From Sphingobacterium spiritivorum ATCC 33861 (GTDB taxonomy: Bacteria > Bacteroidota > Bacteroidia > Sphingobacteriales > Sphingobacteriaceae), in contig NZ_GL379770.1 of the NCBI RefSeq assembly GCF_000143765.1, forward strand, positions 1,638,903 through 1,702,902: a stretch of DNA of 64,000 bases. Reading direction: 5' to 3'. The position numbers and the translations under genes were made by a program. Positions 54,506-62,683 of the stretch are shown piece by piece. Positions within the stretch are counted from its first letter, which is position 1. Every line of letters starts with the position of its first letter. The notes under the pieces are model-generated. The model worked only from the letters and a program-made list of their open reading frames with translations, did no database searches and was not told the DNA's origin.

Positions 54506-54838
54506 TTATGAAAGTTTGGGGGGCTGCCAGATACTATTATACTCGTTGGCGTAGAAAGATAAATGGTGGGCAAATGATTTGTCCTGATGTACAGGAAGAA
54601 GTTCAAATGCAAAATCAATATAATCAGGCAGGTGGACTGCTATGGAGCAACATCCGCATACACACAATGGCGAACAGCTGTCTTTATGAGCGTGTTTACC
54701 GTTCTGATCAATATGGCGATGTGCTGAAATTTCGTTTGAGAGCTGGTCTATATTAGGCAAAACAGAATGATTATCCTGACATGGTATAAGTGTCAGAAGA
54801 ATAAAATAAATGCTCAATATGTAGGCAAGTATGCGCAA
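54506..54838 (-). CDS. DUF6660-like small His/Cys-rich secreted protein of metal efflux operon
   Basis: 110 residues, with a signal peptide (~1-20, ILSIYFILLTLIPC) and a central H/C-rich stretch (HRHIDQNGKHAHKDSCSP then CVCGCC) likely to bind metals. Resembles DUF6660, found beside CusA-type pumps in Bacteroidota. The reading frame starts with TTG at 54838; no ATG would retain the signal peptide. It is the first gene of the efflux operon, 107 bases upstream of the pump. Confidence 0.7.
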   Translation of the reverse strand: MRILAYILSIYFILLTLIPCQDNHSVLPNIDQLSNEISAHRHIDQNGKHAHKDSCSPLCVCGCCSIAVHLPDYIDFAFELLPVHQDKSFAHHLSFYANEYNSIWQPPKLS

Positions 54839-54855
54839 TCTCTTGATTTTACCTG

Positions 54856-54863
54856 CAAATATA
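54856..54863 (-). promoter_or_regulatory. -7 promoter element of the metal efflux operon
   Basis: Reads TATATTTG on the minus strand, 17 bases upstream of the TTG start codon, implying a very short leader. No clear operator for a metal repressor was identified. Confidence 0.4.
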
Positions 54864-54971
54864 TAAATTTATTAAAACGATGGAATAAGATTTACGTAAA
54901 TATTCTATTATAATTATTTTTCAACTTCCATTTATGCTCTATTTTGCGTAAGACAAAGTTGAAATAAACCC

Positions 54972-54979
54972 TACATTTG
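54972..54979 (+). promoter_or_regulatory. -7 promoter element of the 81-residue protein gene
   Basis: TACATTTG, an exact TAnnTTTG match; a TTTG at 54943-54946 is 25 nt upstream, slightly beyond usual -33 spacing. Confidence 0.4.
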
Positions 54980-55037
54980 TAGAGCAGACCAAAAAAGGTC
55001 ATTTATCATAACGTTTATTTGAATTAAGAAAAATAAT

Positions 55038-55283
55038 ATGAGAGTATTAGCAGAGTTGCCACATCCTGATTGCAAGATTTCCATCTTTGGCATGAATCAA
55101 AAATTTATTATCAAGTTTGAACAAGGTGTGCTTGAGCAATCCTATAAACTAGCCGAAACAGATGTGGTAGGTGGTGTCAACGGTGTGTTTGAATTGTTGG
55201 ATGAAACTTTTATTCAGCAGGTACTGAGCCATTTTCAGGAGATGCGTAAAAGCTTTATTGATAGCTATGACAGACATCAATAG
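55038..55283 (+). CDS. Conserved small Bacteroidota protein, 81 residues
   Basis: A small cytosolic protein (MRVLAELPHPDCKISIFGMNQKF, IIKFEQGVLEQSYKLAETDV, QQVLSHFQEMRKSF). I recognise the pattern as a conserved hypothetical of Sphingobacteriia, function unknown. Its own promoter-like element and a strong palindromic terminator bracket it, which suggests a stably expressed monocistronic gene. Confidence 0.78.
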   Translation: MRVLAELPHPDCKISIFGMNQKFIIKFEQGVLEQSYKLAETDVVGGVNGVFELLDETFIQQVLSHFQEMRKSFIDSYDRHQ

Positions 55284-55336
55284 ATACATTAGATGTGATA
55301 ATGTAAATTATTGATTATTATATATTTTCACTTTAT

Positions 55337-55375
55337 AAACACAAAAGGCCAAATTAAATTTGGCCTTTTGTGTTT
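55337..55375. terminator. Strong bidirectional terminator
   Basis: A perfect palindrome with arms of about 19 bp centred at 55356 (AAACACAAAAGGCCAAATT and its complement), with A and T runs in the arms. Confidence 0.85.
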
Positions 55376-55502
55376 GCTGCGAGAATAAGAAAATATCAAA
55401 TGTAACTTAAAACGTTAGGTATTTTCATCTAAGTATCTGTTATTTAAACTCTTAATATATAAAGCAGAATTTTATTTGGTTGTATTTTTTGACCAAATAA
55501 AT

Positions 55503-56192
55503 CTAAATCTGACTTAATAATTGTTCTACTAATGCAGGTACTCCTTCTGATGCTTTTGAAGTTATAGTAACAGTTCTCTCCGGTACACGATATTGATCTG
55601 CTGAAGGATCGATCAGAAATATTTCGCAATGCGGAGGAATGTCATGAATAAGATTTGCTGCGGGATATACTTGAAGTGAGGTTCCGATTACAATAAGGAT
55701 ATCTGCCTGTTGAGCAATTCGCATTGCCGGAATCATCGCTGGTACAGCTTCTCCAAACCATACAATATTAGGCCGCAACTGGCTTCCCCATTTACATAGA
55801 TCTCCCATTTTCAGTTCGTCTCCTTTGATCTCATAAATACTGTAAGGATCCTTTGATGAGCGTGACTGCATAATCTGACCGTGCAGATGCAGAATGTTTT
55901 TACTTCCGGCACGTTCATGAAGATTATCTATATTCTGTGTAATAATATCTACATGATACTTATTTTCCAGACGTACCAAGGCTTGATGCGCAGTATTTGG
56001 TTCAGCTAAAAGACATTGTTTGCGGCGTTCATTGTAAAATTGCTGCACCAAAGCAGGATTTCGTTGCCATGCTTCGGGCGTGGCTACATCCTCTACACGA
56101 TTTCCTTCCCATAATCCGTCATCTCCGCGGAAAGTTTTCAAGCCGCTTTCAGCCGAAATTCCGGCTCCTGTAAATACCACGATTCTTTTCAT
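55503..56192 (-). CDS. Sir2-family NAD-dependent protein deacylase lacking zinc cysteines
   Basis: 229 residues. The NAD site is FTGAGISAESGLKTFRGDDGLWE, with TQNIDNLHERAG and the catalytic H104 (LHLHGQ). Y53-x2-R56 (FYNERRK) is the class III pattern linked with desuccinylase/demalonylase activity in CobB/SIRT5. The usual CxxC...CxxC zinc module is missing: the segment after HGQ reads IMQSRSSKDPYSIYEIKGDELKM with only one Cys (LCKWG) nearby. It follows the GH29 gene by 20 bases and is probably co-transcribed. Confidence 0.88.
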   Translation of the reverse strand: MKRIVVFTGAGISAESGLKTFRGDDGLWEGNRVEDVATPEAWQRNPALVQQFYNERRKQCLLAEPNTAHQALVRLENKYHVDIITQNIDNLHERAGSKNILHLHGQIMQSRSSKDPYSIYEIKGDELKMGDLCKWGSQLRPNIVWFGEAVPAMIPAMRIAQQADILIVIGTSLQVYPAANLIHDIPPHCEIFLIDPSADQYRVPERTVTITSKASEGVPALVEQLLSQI

Positions 56193-56212
56193 ATCTATAG
56201 TTGCTGTTTCTG

Positions 56213-58051
56213 CTATAAATTGCTTTCTATTGCGCCTACTTTTTCTCTGTACAGTTCAATCGGCTTATCCAACAGTACGGCGATTACAGAAAGATTGTTG
56301 TCCAGGCGTTCATTAGGAACATTGATGTACACAATTCCAGGGATAGCACTCCAGTAGAGTTTGTTATAGATGTCATGATCAATCATAGAGCCTTCGCCTA
56401 CAATGCGTATACGTGCGATCGTGTTTTTTAATCCCTTCACCGCAACTGGCCCCGTGGGTTTACCCTCCACAAAAAGATAGAGCGTCTGTCTGTCCGCAGA
56501 CAATGCTGTAAGACCGGCGTAATGTCCCTCCGGGATCCCCGCTCCTGTTTCATACAAGGCTTCCGCATGCTTGCTGATCCAGTTTAAAATAGCGGGATTA
56601 GCTTGTTTTTGATCAGGTAAATTCATGTTTAGGCCATCTGCTGTAAGTCCATTGTTTTTCAGTAGATTATCACCTGAGTAAAGATGTTTCGTAATCTGAT
56701 AAACGGCTTCATCTGCATTTTTGCTTTTAAGTAATGTCCTGATCTCTGTTGCTACCGGCTCAGCTTTAATAAATGTTGGTGTATTCTGGAAGTGGAGAGC
56801 CAGTACAGTGACTGCTGGATCAAATTTGAGGGTATTCAGATCCAGTGTGATGGAAGATGCGTTTTGTGTATAAGGAACTTTAATTCCGGATTGTCCCACG
56901 ACAGTTACTCCTTTTAGAGAAGTAGATATCCCTGTGAGATGTTCTGTGCGCTTTACAGCATCAAGATACAGGTAAACTGTCTTTCCATCTTTTGATAAGG
57001 CAGATTTTCCCTGATAATGTTCAAACGGGATTCCTGCCCTTGTACCATATACCGCTTCTTTGTGAAGTCCGGTCCAGCGTCCAAGTTCTTTGAGGATTGC
57101 GACCTGTTCCTGCGGAATAGTTCCATCTTCTTTAGGTCCAATATCTAACAGGAGATTACCACCCATGCTGATGCAATCCACCAGTGTGCGTACAATCATA
57201 TTAGGTGTTTTGTAGTGCTTGTCAAAAGCCTGATATCCCCAGGAGTCATTCATCGTATAACATAGCTCCCAGTAAGGTGCAGAAGGTCTGACCACCGGAA
57301 TCCCCTGTTCAGGCGTATCATAATCTCCGTGATGGTTAAGACGGGAGTTGATAATTATATTCGGATTATATTTGCGCAGATTGGATAATGTTTGCTGTGT
57401 TTTCCATTCTTCCGAGTTGTGTTCCCAATCACCGTCAAACCAGATCAGATCCGGATGATAGCGCTCAGATAATTCATTAAGCTGAGTCTGGTAGTATTTG
57501 ACATAATTTTCCCAGCGCTGAGGTTCCTCTTTGAGTGTGTAGCGTTTTCTTGTTCTGGTATTTACATCGTAATACGGATGACTCCAGTCCGGTAGTGAAT
57601 AATATAATCCCGTTTTTAGTCCTGTCTTTTGTAAAGCTTTGACAAACGGATCCAATACATCCTGTCTGGCCTGTGCATCCTTTTTTATAGTAATGGCTTT
57701 GTCTGCTTTGCTGTCCCACAGTGATACGCCATCGTGGTGTTTGGTGGTGATAACCGAATACTTGGCTCCGGAATCGTGTATCAGTTGTGCCCATTCATTC
57801 GGCTTATATTTCGAAGCAGTAAATCCATTTAGCTGCTTCATATAATTTTCATGATTGATATAGTTATTGAAAAATGCCCAGGATTCGGAGATTCCTTGTA
57901 CGGAATAGATTCCCCAGTGAATAAATATGCCTAGCTTGGCATCTTCAAACCACTCCATTTTTGCTTTGTTTTCTGTTGGTTGCTGTGCCGGGGCTGTTAA
58001 ATGAACAGTTAACCCAAGCAGTGCGGCCATAATAGCTCTCTTTTTCATCAA
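56213..58051 (-). CDS. GH29 alpha-L-fucosidase, secreted
   Basis: 612 residues, signal peptide ~1-22. The GH29 barrel has GIFIHWGIYSVQGISESWA, YSVITTKHHDGVSLWDSKA, GLKTGLYYSLPDW and LIWFDGDWE, where D206 is the expected nucleophile. The C-terminal ~270 residues are beta-rich ancillary domains. It removes fucose from glycoproteins or plant/host glycans. Together with the PNGase F homologue at the left end it suggests scavenging of glycan chains. It shares a divergent promoter region with rnhA. Confidence 0.93.
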   Translation of the reverse strand: MMKKRAIMAALLGLTVHLTAPAQQPTENKAKMEWFEDAKLGIFIHWGIYSVQGISESWAFFNNYINHENYMKQLNGFTASKYKPNEWAQLIHDSGAKYSVITTKHHDGVSLWDSKADKAITIKKDAQARQDVLDPFVKALQKTGLKTGLYYSLPDWSHPYYDVNTRTRKRYTLKEEPQRWENYVKYYQTQLNELSERYHPDLIWFDGDWEHNSEEWKTQQTLSNLRKYNPNIIINSRLNHHGDYDTPEQGIPVVRPSAPYWELCYTMNDSWGYQAFDKHYKTPNMIVRTLVDCISMGGNLLLDIGPKEDGTIPQEQVAILKELGRWTGLHKEAVYGTRAGIPFEHYQGKSALSKDGKTVYLYLDAVKRTEHLTGISTSLKGVTVVGQSGIKVPYTQNASSITLDLNTLKFDPAVTVLALHFQNTPTFIKAEPVATEIRTLLKSKNADEAVYQITKHLYSGDNLLKNNGLTADGLNMNLPDQKQANPAILNWISKHAEALYETGAGIPEGHYAGLTALSADRQTLYLFVEGKPTGPVAVKGLKNTIARIRIVGEGSMIDHDIYNKLYWSAIPGIVYINVPNERLDNNLSVIAVLLDKPIELYREKVGAIESNL

Positions 58052-58100
58052 GTTTACAAATTAATCAGATGTCTTTAAAAGCATGAAAAATAGAACAAAT

Positions 58101-58127
58101 ACCTGATTTTTCAAACTTAAATCAGGT
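58101..58127. promoter_or_regulatory. Inverted repeat in the fucosidase/rnhA divergent region
   Basis: Perfect 9-bp inverted repeat ACCTGATTT (58101-58109) with AAATCAGGT (58119-58127), 9-nt gap. It would overlap the -33 zone of rnhA and lie upstream of the fucosidase start, so it could be an operator. Confidence 0.35.
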
Positions 58128-58145
58128 ATTTTAGCGGATTAGAAG

Positions 58146-58153
58146 TAACTTTG
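58146..58153 (+). promoter_or_regulatory. -7 promoter element of rnhA, nearly at the start codon
   Basis: TAACTTTG, an exact TAnnTTTG match, ends 6 bases before the ATG at 58160, implying a near-leaderless transcript. Confidence 0.5.
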
Positions 58154-58159
58154 TTACCA

Positions 58160-58660
58160 ATGATCGAATTATATACGGACGGAGCTTCCAGCGGTAATCC
58201 GGGACCCGGAGGTTACGGAACTATTCTAAGAACTCGTTATAGCGGTGAAAATGAGGCTTTCAAAGGTAAGCTGATAGAGAAAACCTTTTCGGAAGGGTTT
58301 CGCAGAACTACAAATAACCGCATGGAGCTCATGGCTGTCATTATCGGACTGGAAGCCTTGAAAAGTCCGCAACAGCAAGTGACTATTTACTCAGATTCAA
58401 AATACGTTATCGATGCCATTGATAAAAAATGGGTTTACGGATGGATTCAGAAAGGTTTTCAGGGTAAAAAGAATAAAGATCTGTGGATACGTCTGATGAA
58501 AAGTTATAAGTTACATCAGGTGCGTCTGGTCTGGGTAAAAGGACACGCCGGGCATCCGGATAATGAGCGTTGTGATCAACTGGCGGTAGCTGCATCAAAA
58601 GATAAAGCGAACTGGAAGATTGACGCTGTCTTTGAGCAGGAAGAAAAAGCTCTGGGGTAA
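58160..58660 (+). CDS. rnhA: Ribonuclease HI
   Basis: Degrades RNA in RNA/DNA hybrids. 166 residues from ATG 58160; a TTG three codons upstream opens the frame but is inside the promoter element. Catalytic acidic residues are visible: IELYTDGASSGNPGPGG (Asp), NRMELMAVIIGLEAL (Glu), IYSDSKYVIDAI (Asp), GHPDNERCDQLA (Asp). Confidence 0.95.
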   Translation: MIELYTDGASSGNPGPGGYGTILRTRYSGENEAFKGKLIEKTFSEGFRRTTNNRMELMAVIIGLEALKSPQQQVTIYSDSKYVIDAIDKKWVYGWIQKGFQGKKNKDLWIRLMKSYKLHQVRLVWVKGHAGHPDNERCDQLAVAASKDKANWKIDAVFEQEEKALG

Positions 58661-58684
58661 TGTACCCTTAAAGATTATAGAAAG

Positions 58685-58762
58685 AAAAAAACGTCATCGC
58701 TTAGCGGAGGAAGTATTCAAATGTTGACTACTTTATCCGTTTTTTAGCAATGACGTTTTTTA
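58685..58762. terminator. Long imperfect inverted repeat between rnhA and trxB
   Basis: Arms of about 16 nt (AAAAAACGTCATCGCT and AGCAATGACGTTTTTT) enclose a ~44-nt loop that itself contains paired pieces (CGGA/TCCG and AGTA/TACT). A bidirectional terminator for the convergent rnhA and trxB genes, with an unusually long structured loop. Confidence 0.65.
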
Positions 58763-58769
58763 GTTGATT

Positions 58770-59726
58770 TTATTCAGCTATAGCGTGCTCTTTAGCAGCT
58801 AAATAACGTTCGGCTTCTAATGCAGCCATACAGCCTGTTCCGGCAGCAGTGATCGCCTGACGGTAGATGTGATCCTGTACGTCTCCACATGCAAATACAC
58901 CTTCTATATTTGTTTGCGTGCTATCTGCTTTTGTGATCAGGTAACCAGTTTCGTCCATATCCAATAAACCTGTGAATAATTCTGTATTGGGTTTGTGTCC
59001 GATCGCAACAAAGAATCCGTCTACAGGAATATCTGTAGTAGCCTGTGTCTGATTATTGATCACCTTTACACCTGTCACAACCTGACCATCGCCAAGAATT
59101 TCCACTGCTTCAGTATTATAGTGAATTTCAATATTTGGAGTATTCAATACGCGATGTACCATGGCTTTAGATGCACGGAATTCGTCACGACGTACTAACA
59201 TATGTACTTTAGATGCCAGTTTAGCCAGATAAGTCGCTTCTTCAGCAGCTGTATCTCCTGCCCCAACGATCGCAACTTCACGATTTTTGAAGAAAAACCC
59301 GTCACATACAGCGCAGGCAGATACTCCAAATCCATTGTACTTCTGCTCACTTTCCAGTCCTAACCATTTTGCTGTAGCTCCTGTTGAAATAATAACGGTG
59401 TCAGCAGTAACGATTTTAGATCCATCTATCTCTATTTCTTTTATTTCGCCTTCCAGATTCACTTTGGTTACATAACCAAACCTAACTTCCGTACCAAAGC
59501 GCTCTGCCTGAGATTTGAGATCTTCCATTAACTCAGGACCAAGAATACCTTTTGGGTAACCTGGGAAATTATCTACATCTGTAGTCTGTGTCAATTGTCC
59601 ACCCGGTACCAGACCTGTATATACAACCGGTTTGAGATCAGCACGTGCTGCGTAAATAGCAGCAGTATAACCTGCAGGACCTGAACCGATAATCAAACAT
59701 TTGATATGTTCTCTTTCTTGTGACAT
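58770..59726 (-). CDS. trxB: Thioredoxin reductase
   Basis: FAD/NADPH oxidoreductase that reduces thioredoxin. 318 residues with the FAD motif LIIGSGPAGYTAAIYAARA, the redox-active disulfide C138-A-V-C141, NADPH motif AIVGAGDTAAEEA and C-terminal FACGDVQDHIYRQAITAAGTG. It is 43 bases downstream of a 3'-5' exonuclease gene on the same strand. Confidence 0.96.
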   Translation of the reverse strand: MSQEREHIKCLIIGSGPAGYTAAIYAARADLKPVVYTGLVPGGQLTQTTDVDNFPGYPKGILGPELMEDLKSQAERFGTEVRFGYVTKVNLEGEIKEIEIDGSKIVTADTVIISTGATAKWLGLESEQKYNGFGVSACAVCDGFFFKNREVAIVGAGDTAAEEATYLAKLASKVHMLVRRDEFRASKAMVHRVLNTPNIEIHYNTEAVEILGDGQVVTGVKVINNQTQATTDIPVDGFFVAIGHKPNTELFTGLLDMDETGYLITKADSTQTNIEGVFACGDVQDHIYRQAITAAGTGCMAALEAERYLAAKEHAIAE

Positions 59727-59769
59727 ATAATTATGAATAATAGTTATTTATATGATTTATGTAATCTTT

Positions 59770-60720
59770 TTATTTGCCAAATTTACTTTGCAGATCTTTT
59801 AACATATCCGCTGTAATGGCTTTGCCTTTTGACGGATTATTTTTTTGTTGAAAATCCTTTTTTACCTGTTTTTTCTCTTCCGGTGTGGAAGTCTGTACTA
59901 CAGGCGCTGATTTTCTGTTTTCTTTAAATCGTGTCCATATACGCTCCAGACATTTTTTGGTGTATAACGGAAAGTCTCCCTGCATCATCCATGAATAGTA
60001 ACTTGGTTCTATTTCAAATACATTTTCTACAGGACGCCCTTTGTGCTTGCCAAAACTGAAAACTTCTACACCGTCTTCATTGTATACAATACGACCTGCA
60101 AAATCCACCGGTTTACTCAGATTAGTAAATTCATGAAGAGCTGCTACATCATTCACTACAGGCTTGCTCTTGTTGCCATGCTTGTCTTCATACAGCACAT
60201 CTTCATATCGGCTCAATTGCGCCTTTAATACTTCGTATGTAGCAGTGACATCTGCTTCTGCGGTATGTGCATTGTTCAGATCCTGATCGCAATAGAATTT
60301 GTATGCAGCTTTCAGCGTACGTTGTTCCATTTGGTGGAAAATATTCTGTACATCGACAAAATTTCTGCCTTCCAGTGAGAAGTCTACATTTGCACGTAAA
60401 AATTCTTCCATTAGCATCGGAACATCAAATTTATTGGAATTATAGCCCGCCAGATCCGCATCTCCTATAAAATCTGCAATCTCCTGTCCCAGTTCTTTAA
60501 ATGACGGAAGATCTTTTACATCTTCATCATAGATGCCATGAAACATAGATGATTCGGCAGGAATAGGCATTCCGGGATTGATACGGCGCGTCAGCACTTC
60601 TTTATTTCCATCGGGCATCACTTTTAGAATGGAGATCTCGACGATACGATCTAAGGGGATATTTACACCGGTTGTTTCTAAGTCGAAAAATGCCAGCGGT
60701 CTTTTTAATTTCAGTTCCAT
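59770..60720 (-). CDS. DnaQ-like 3'-5' exonuclease
   Basis: 316 residues. The exonuclease domain (~5-170) has the DEDD residues in FFDLETTGVNIPLDRIVEIS, GYNSNKFDVPML and NNAHTAEADVTATYEVL. Residues ~195-265 resemble a small added module (AGRIVYNEDGVEVFSFGKHKGRPVENV), seen in some DNA polymerase III epsilon-like proteins. The tail is Lys/Gln-rich. Likely proofreading or repair exonuclease. Confidence 0.9.
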   Translation of the reverse strand: MELKLKRPLAFFDLETTGVNIPLDRIVEISILKVMPDGNKEVLTRRINPGMPIPAESSMFHGIYDEDVKDLPSFKELGQEIADFIGDADLAGYNSNKFDVPMLMEEFLRANVDFSLEGRNFVDVQNIFHQMEQRTLKAAYKFYCDQDLNNAHTAEADVTATYEVLKAQLSRYEDVLYEDKHGNKSKPVVNDVAALHEFTNLSKPVDFAGRIVYNEDGVEVFSFGKHKGRPVENVFEIEPSYYSWMMQGDFPLYTKKCLERIWTRFKENRKSAPVVQTSTPEEKKQVKKDFQQKNNPSKGKAITADMLKDLQSKFGK

Positions 60721-60894
60721 GAATGAATGTTTCTAGCTAATGATACAAAAATACAAAGTAAAGTTTCAAATATGGCATTATCATTTCAGAATGACAATAG
60801 CATTATAAATTTATATTTTTCAACTTAATTATTTACATTTTTAACTACATAGGTATAGGATAAAAGAAACAATAATACAATGAAATCAACTAAC

Positions 60895-61296
60895 TTAAAA
60901 TCTTATATCTTTTATTTGAAAAATGGGGAACATCACCCCGTTCAAATCTAAGAGAAAAAGTTTTTTCTTTTCGACTAATGTCATTAGCGAATGATGTACA
61001 TCATCCAAATTATAATCTTGAGCTTTCCATTTAGGATTTGTCTCCATAAACTCAAACAATTTCCAGCTTGAGAATTTAATAGGGTAATCATTAGTTGGCA
61101 AGTAATCATATTCACAGATTACACCTTCTTTTTCAAGACGACAACCTGCTCCATGATAATGATATTTATATAACCCAAGTTCTCCTTTTCCTTTATTAAT
61201 AAAGCTTGATTCTTCTATTCCCTTTTGATCAATTAAAATTTTATATCCTATTATAAATTCAAAATAATCAATAACAGCTTCTTCTATTTTCTTCAT
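60895..61296 (-). CDS. DUF6896-like protein, putative immunity protein
   Basis: 133 residues, A+T-rich gene. The motif KYHYHGAGCRLEKEGVICEYDYLP followed by KFSSWKLFEFMET resembles DUF6896, often found next to polymorphic toxins. It lies 36 bases downstream of the stop of a short toxin-tail-like fragment and is therefore a candidate immunity protein whose toxin gene has been interrupted by an IS element. Family assignment is from memory. Confidence 0.6.
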   Translation of the reverse strand: MKKIEEAVIDYFEFIIGYKILIDQKGIEESSFINKGKGELGLYKYHYHGAGCRLEKEGVICEYDYLPTNDYPIKFSSWKLFEFMETNPKWKAQDYNLDDVHHSLMTLVEKKKLFLLDLNGVMFPIFQIKDIRF

Positions 61297-61332
61297 TTAA
61301 ATAGTTCTTTCTATATCTTTTGAATAACATTT

Positions 61333-61493
61333 TTAGATTTTACCCTGAAGCAAATTATATCTTACTATATAAACATGGAAATTCTTAAATACATTTTGAA
61401 CTATACAGATTATGTTATTCAGTTTTTTCTGCCTAACTGCGACAAAAGCATTTTTGAACTCCTTAAAGTCTAAACCTGGCTCCGTGGTTATAA
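61333..61493 (-). pseudogene. Possible 3' fragment of the interrupted RHS/toxin gene
   Basis: One minus-strand frame is open from the IS border (61493) to a stop at 61333-61335, giving about 52 codons (begins ITTEPGLDFKEFKNAF, ends RYNLLQGKI). It has no start codon of its own. It could be the end of the RHS-type toxin gene truncated at 62712 on the other side of the IS. That linkage is inference. Confidence 0.4.
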
Positions 61494-61520
61494 TGTAAGT
61501 ACCCCATTTTTCCGACAGCT
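61494..61520 (+). repeat. Left terminal inverted repeat of the IS
   Basis: Starts TGTAAGTACCCCA and ends ACAGCT, pairing with the right end read on the opposite strand. Confidence 0.8.
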
Positions 61521-61538
61521 AGGATCGGACTTTCTAAT

Positions 61539-62297
61539 TTACGTTACTAATTGATTTATTTGTTGTTTGTGTCTAATATTTTTTGATAATTCCGTTGGTG
61601 TGAGATTCCCAAGCCCTTCATGGGGTCTGTTGTTATTATATTCATCCATCCATGCCTGGGTATGCTCTCTTACTTCTACCAAGTTGAAAAATAAATAAGC
61701 ATCCAAAATTTCTTTACGATAACTTCGGTTGAACCGTTCGATATGACCGTTCTGCATAGGCTTGCCAGGCTGTATAAATTGAATAGCGATGCCTTGATCT
61801 TTACACCAGAACTCAAAATGATAACTGGTGAATTCGGGGCCATTATCTACGCGTAGACAGAGCGGTTTGCCCCGCCAGTCTATGATTTGTTCATGTGTCC
61901 GGGTTACCCTCAAAGAAGAAATAGAAGTAGCTATTTCGATACACAATATCTCACGGGAACAGTCATCCATCACGTTAAAGGTTCTAAATCTGTTCCCTCT
62001 GGCCAAGCTATCGCTCATAAAGTCCATGCTCCATTTTCGATTAATACTGATCTGTTGTTCCAAAGGTTGTTTCTCCCGGGCAGGTAGCCGACGTTTGCCA
62101 CGCCTCTTCTTATTCATATTGAGTAGCTTATATACCCTGTATACTTTCTTATGGTTCCATGGCTTACCTTCCCTGCGCAGGTAGGAATATAGTTTTCGAA
62201 ATCCATATACAGGATGTTTGGAAGACAGTTGATCTAATGCTGCTATAACGGCACTATTATCTTTCTTACTAACATAGTAATATTGTGAACGGCACAT
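61539..62297 (-). pseudogene. IS3-family transposase orfB, frameshifted at its 5' end
   Basis: Catalytic rve domain: WSMDFMSDSLARG (first Asp), RVDNGPEFTSYHF (second Asp) and GHIERFNRSYRKEI (Glu), then NRPHEGLGNLTPTE. The frame only opens at an internal ATG (62297). The natural N-terminus continues in the -1 frame (LRQQKQLTREIVLDHGLSVTE) but reaches a stop at 62303-62305. Adding one base near 62314-62316 would join it to ACKLTGMCRSQYYY, the family sequence. This indicates a 1-nt deletion. Confidence 0.8.
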
Positions 62298-62355
62298 GCC
62301 TGTTAATTTACAGGCTCCGTTACACTCAAACCGTGATCCAGGACAATCTCCCGGG

Positions 62356-62646
62356 TTAACTGTTTTTGTTGCCGGAGCCCCAACCTTTTTTTGTGATGAC
62401 TTCTTTTAGGATATCATGATTCATACTCAGTTCAGCAAACATCTTTTTTAAGCGTGCATTTTCTTCTTCAAGTTCCTTCAGGCGCTTGACATCCGATACT
62501 TCCATACCACCGTAACGGCTTTTCCAATTATAAAAGGTGGCTTTGCTAATCTCAAGCTCTCGGCAGATGTCATCGGTCTTTCGACCTTCTTCTCCCTCTT
62601 TGAGAGCTCTTACAATCTGTGTTTCTGTAAAACGTGTCTTTTTCAT
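62356..62646 (-). CDS. IS3-family transposase orfA (helix-turn-helix)
   Basis: 96 residues from ATG 62646 (MKKTRFTETQIVRALKEGE). It binds the IS ends: KTDDICRELEISKATFYNWKSRYGG is the recognition helix-turn-helix, and LKELEEENARLKKMFAEL is a leucine-zipper-like dimerisation helix. Near its 3' end an A7-G run (62385-62392, AAA AAA GGT in frame) is the expected slippery site for -1 frameshifting into orfB. A longer GTG-started frame to 62706 runs into the terminal repeat and is not used. Confidence 0.85.
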   Translation of the reverse strand: MKKTRFTETQIVRALKEGEEGRKTDDICRELEISKATFYNWKSRYGGMEVSDVKRLKELEEENARLKKMFAELSMNHDILKEVITKKGWGSGNKNS

Positions 62647-62683
62647 CTTATTACTTAAATCTAAACATTTATGTCCAGTTTTA

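Noticed and set aside
54484..54756. 90-residue plus-strand ORF near the efflux operon
   Set aside because: Antisense to the DUF6660-like gene, which has a signal peptide and a metal-binding stretch; the plus-strand frame has no recognisable features.
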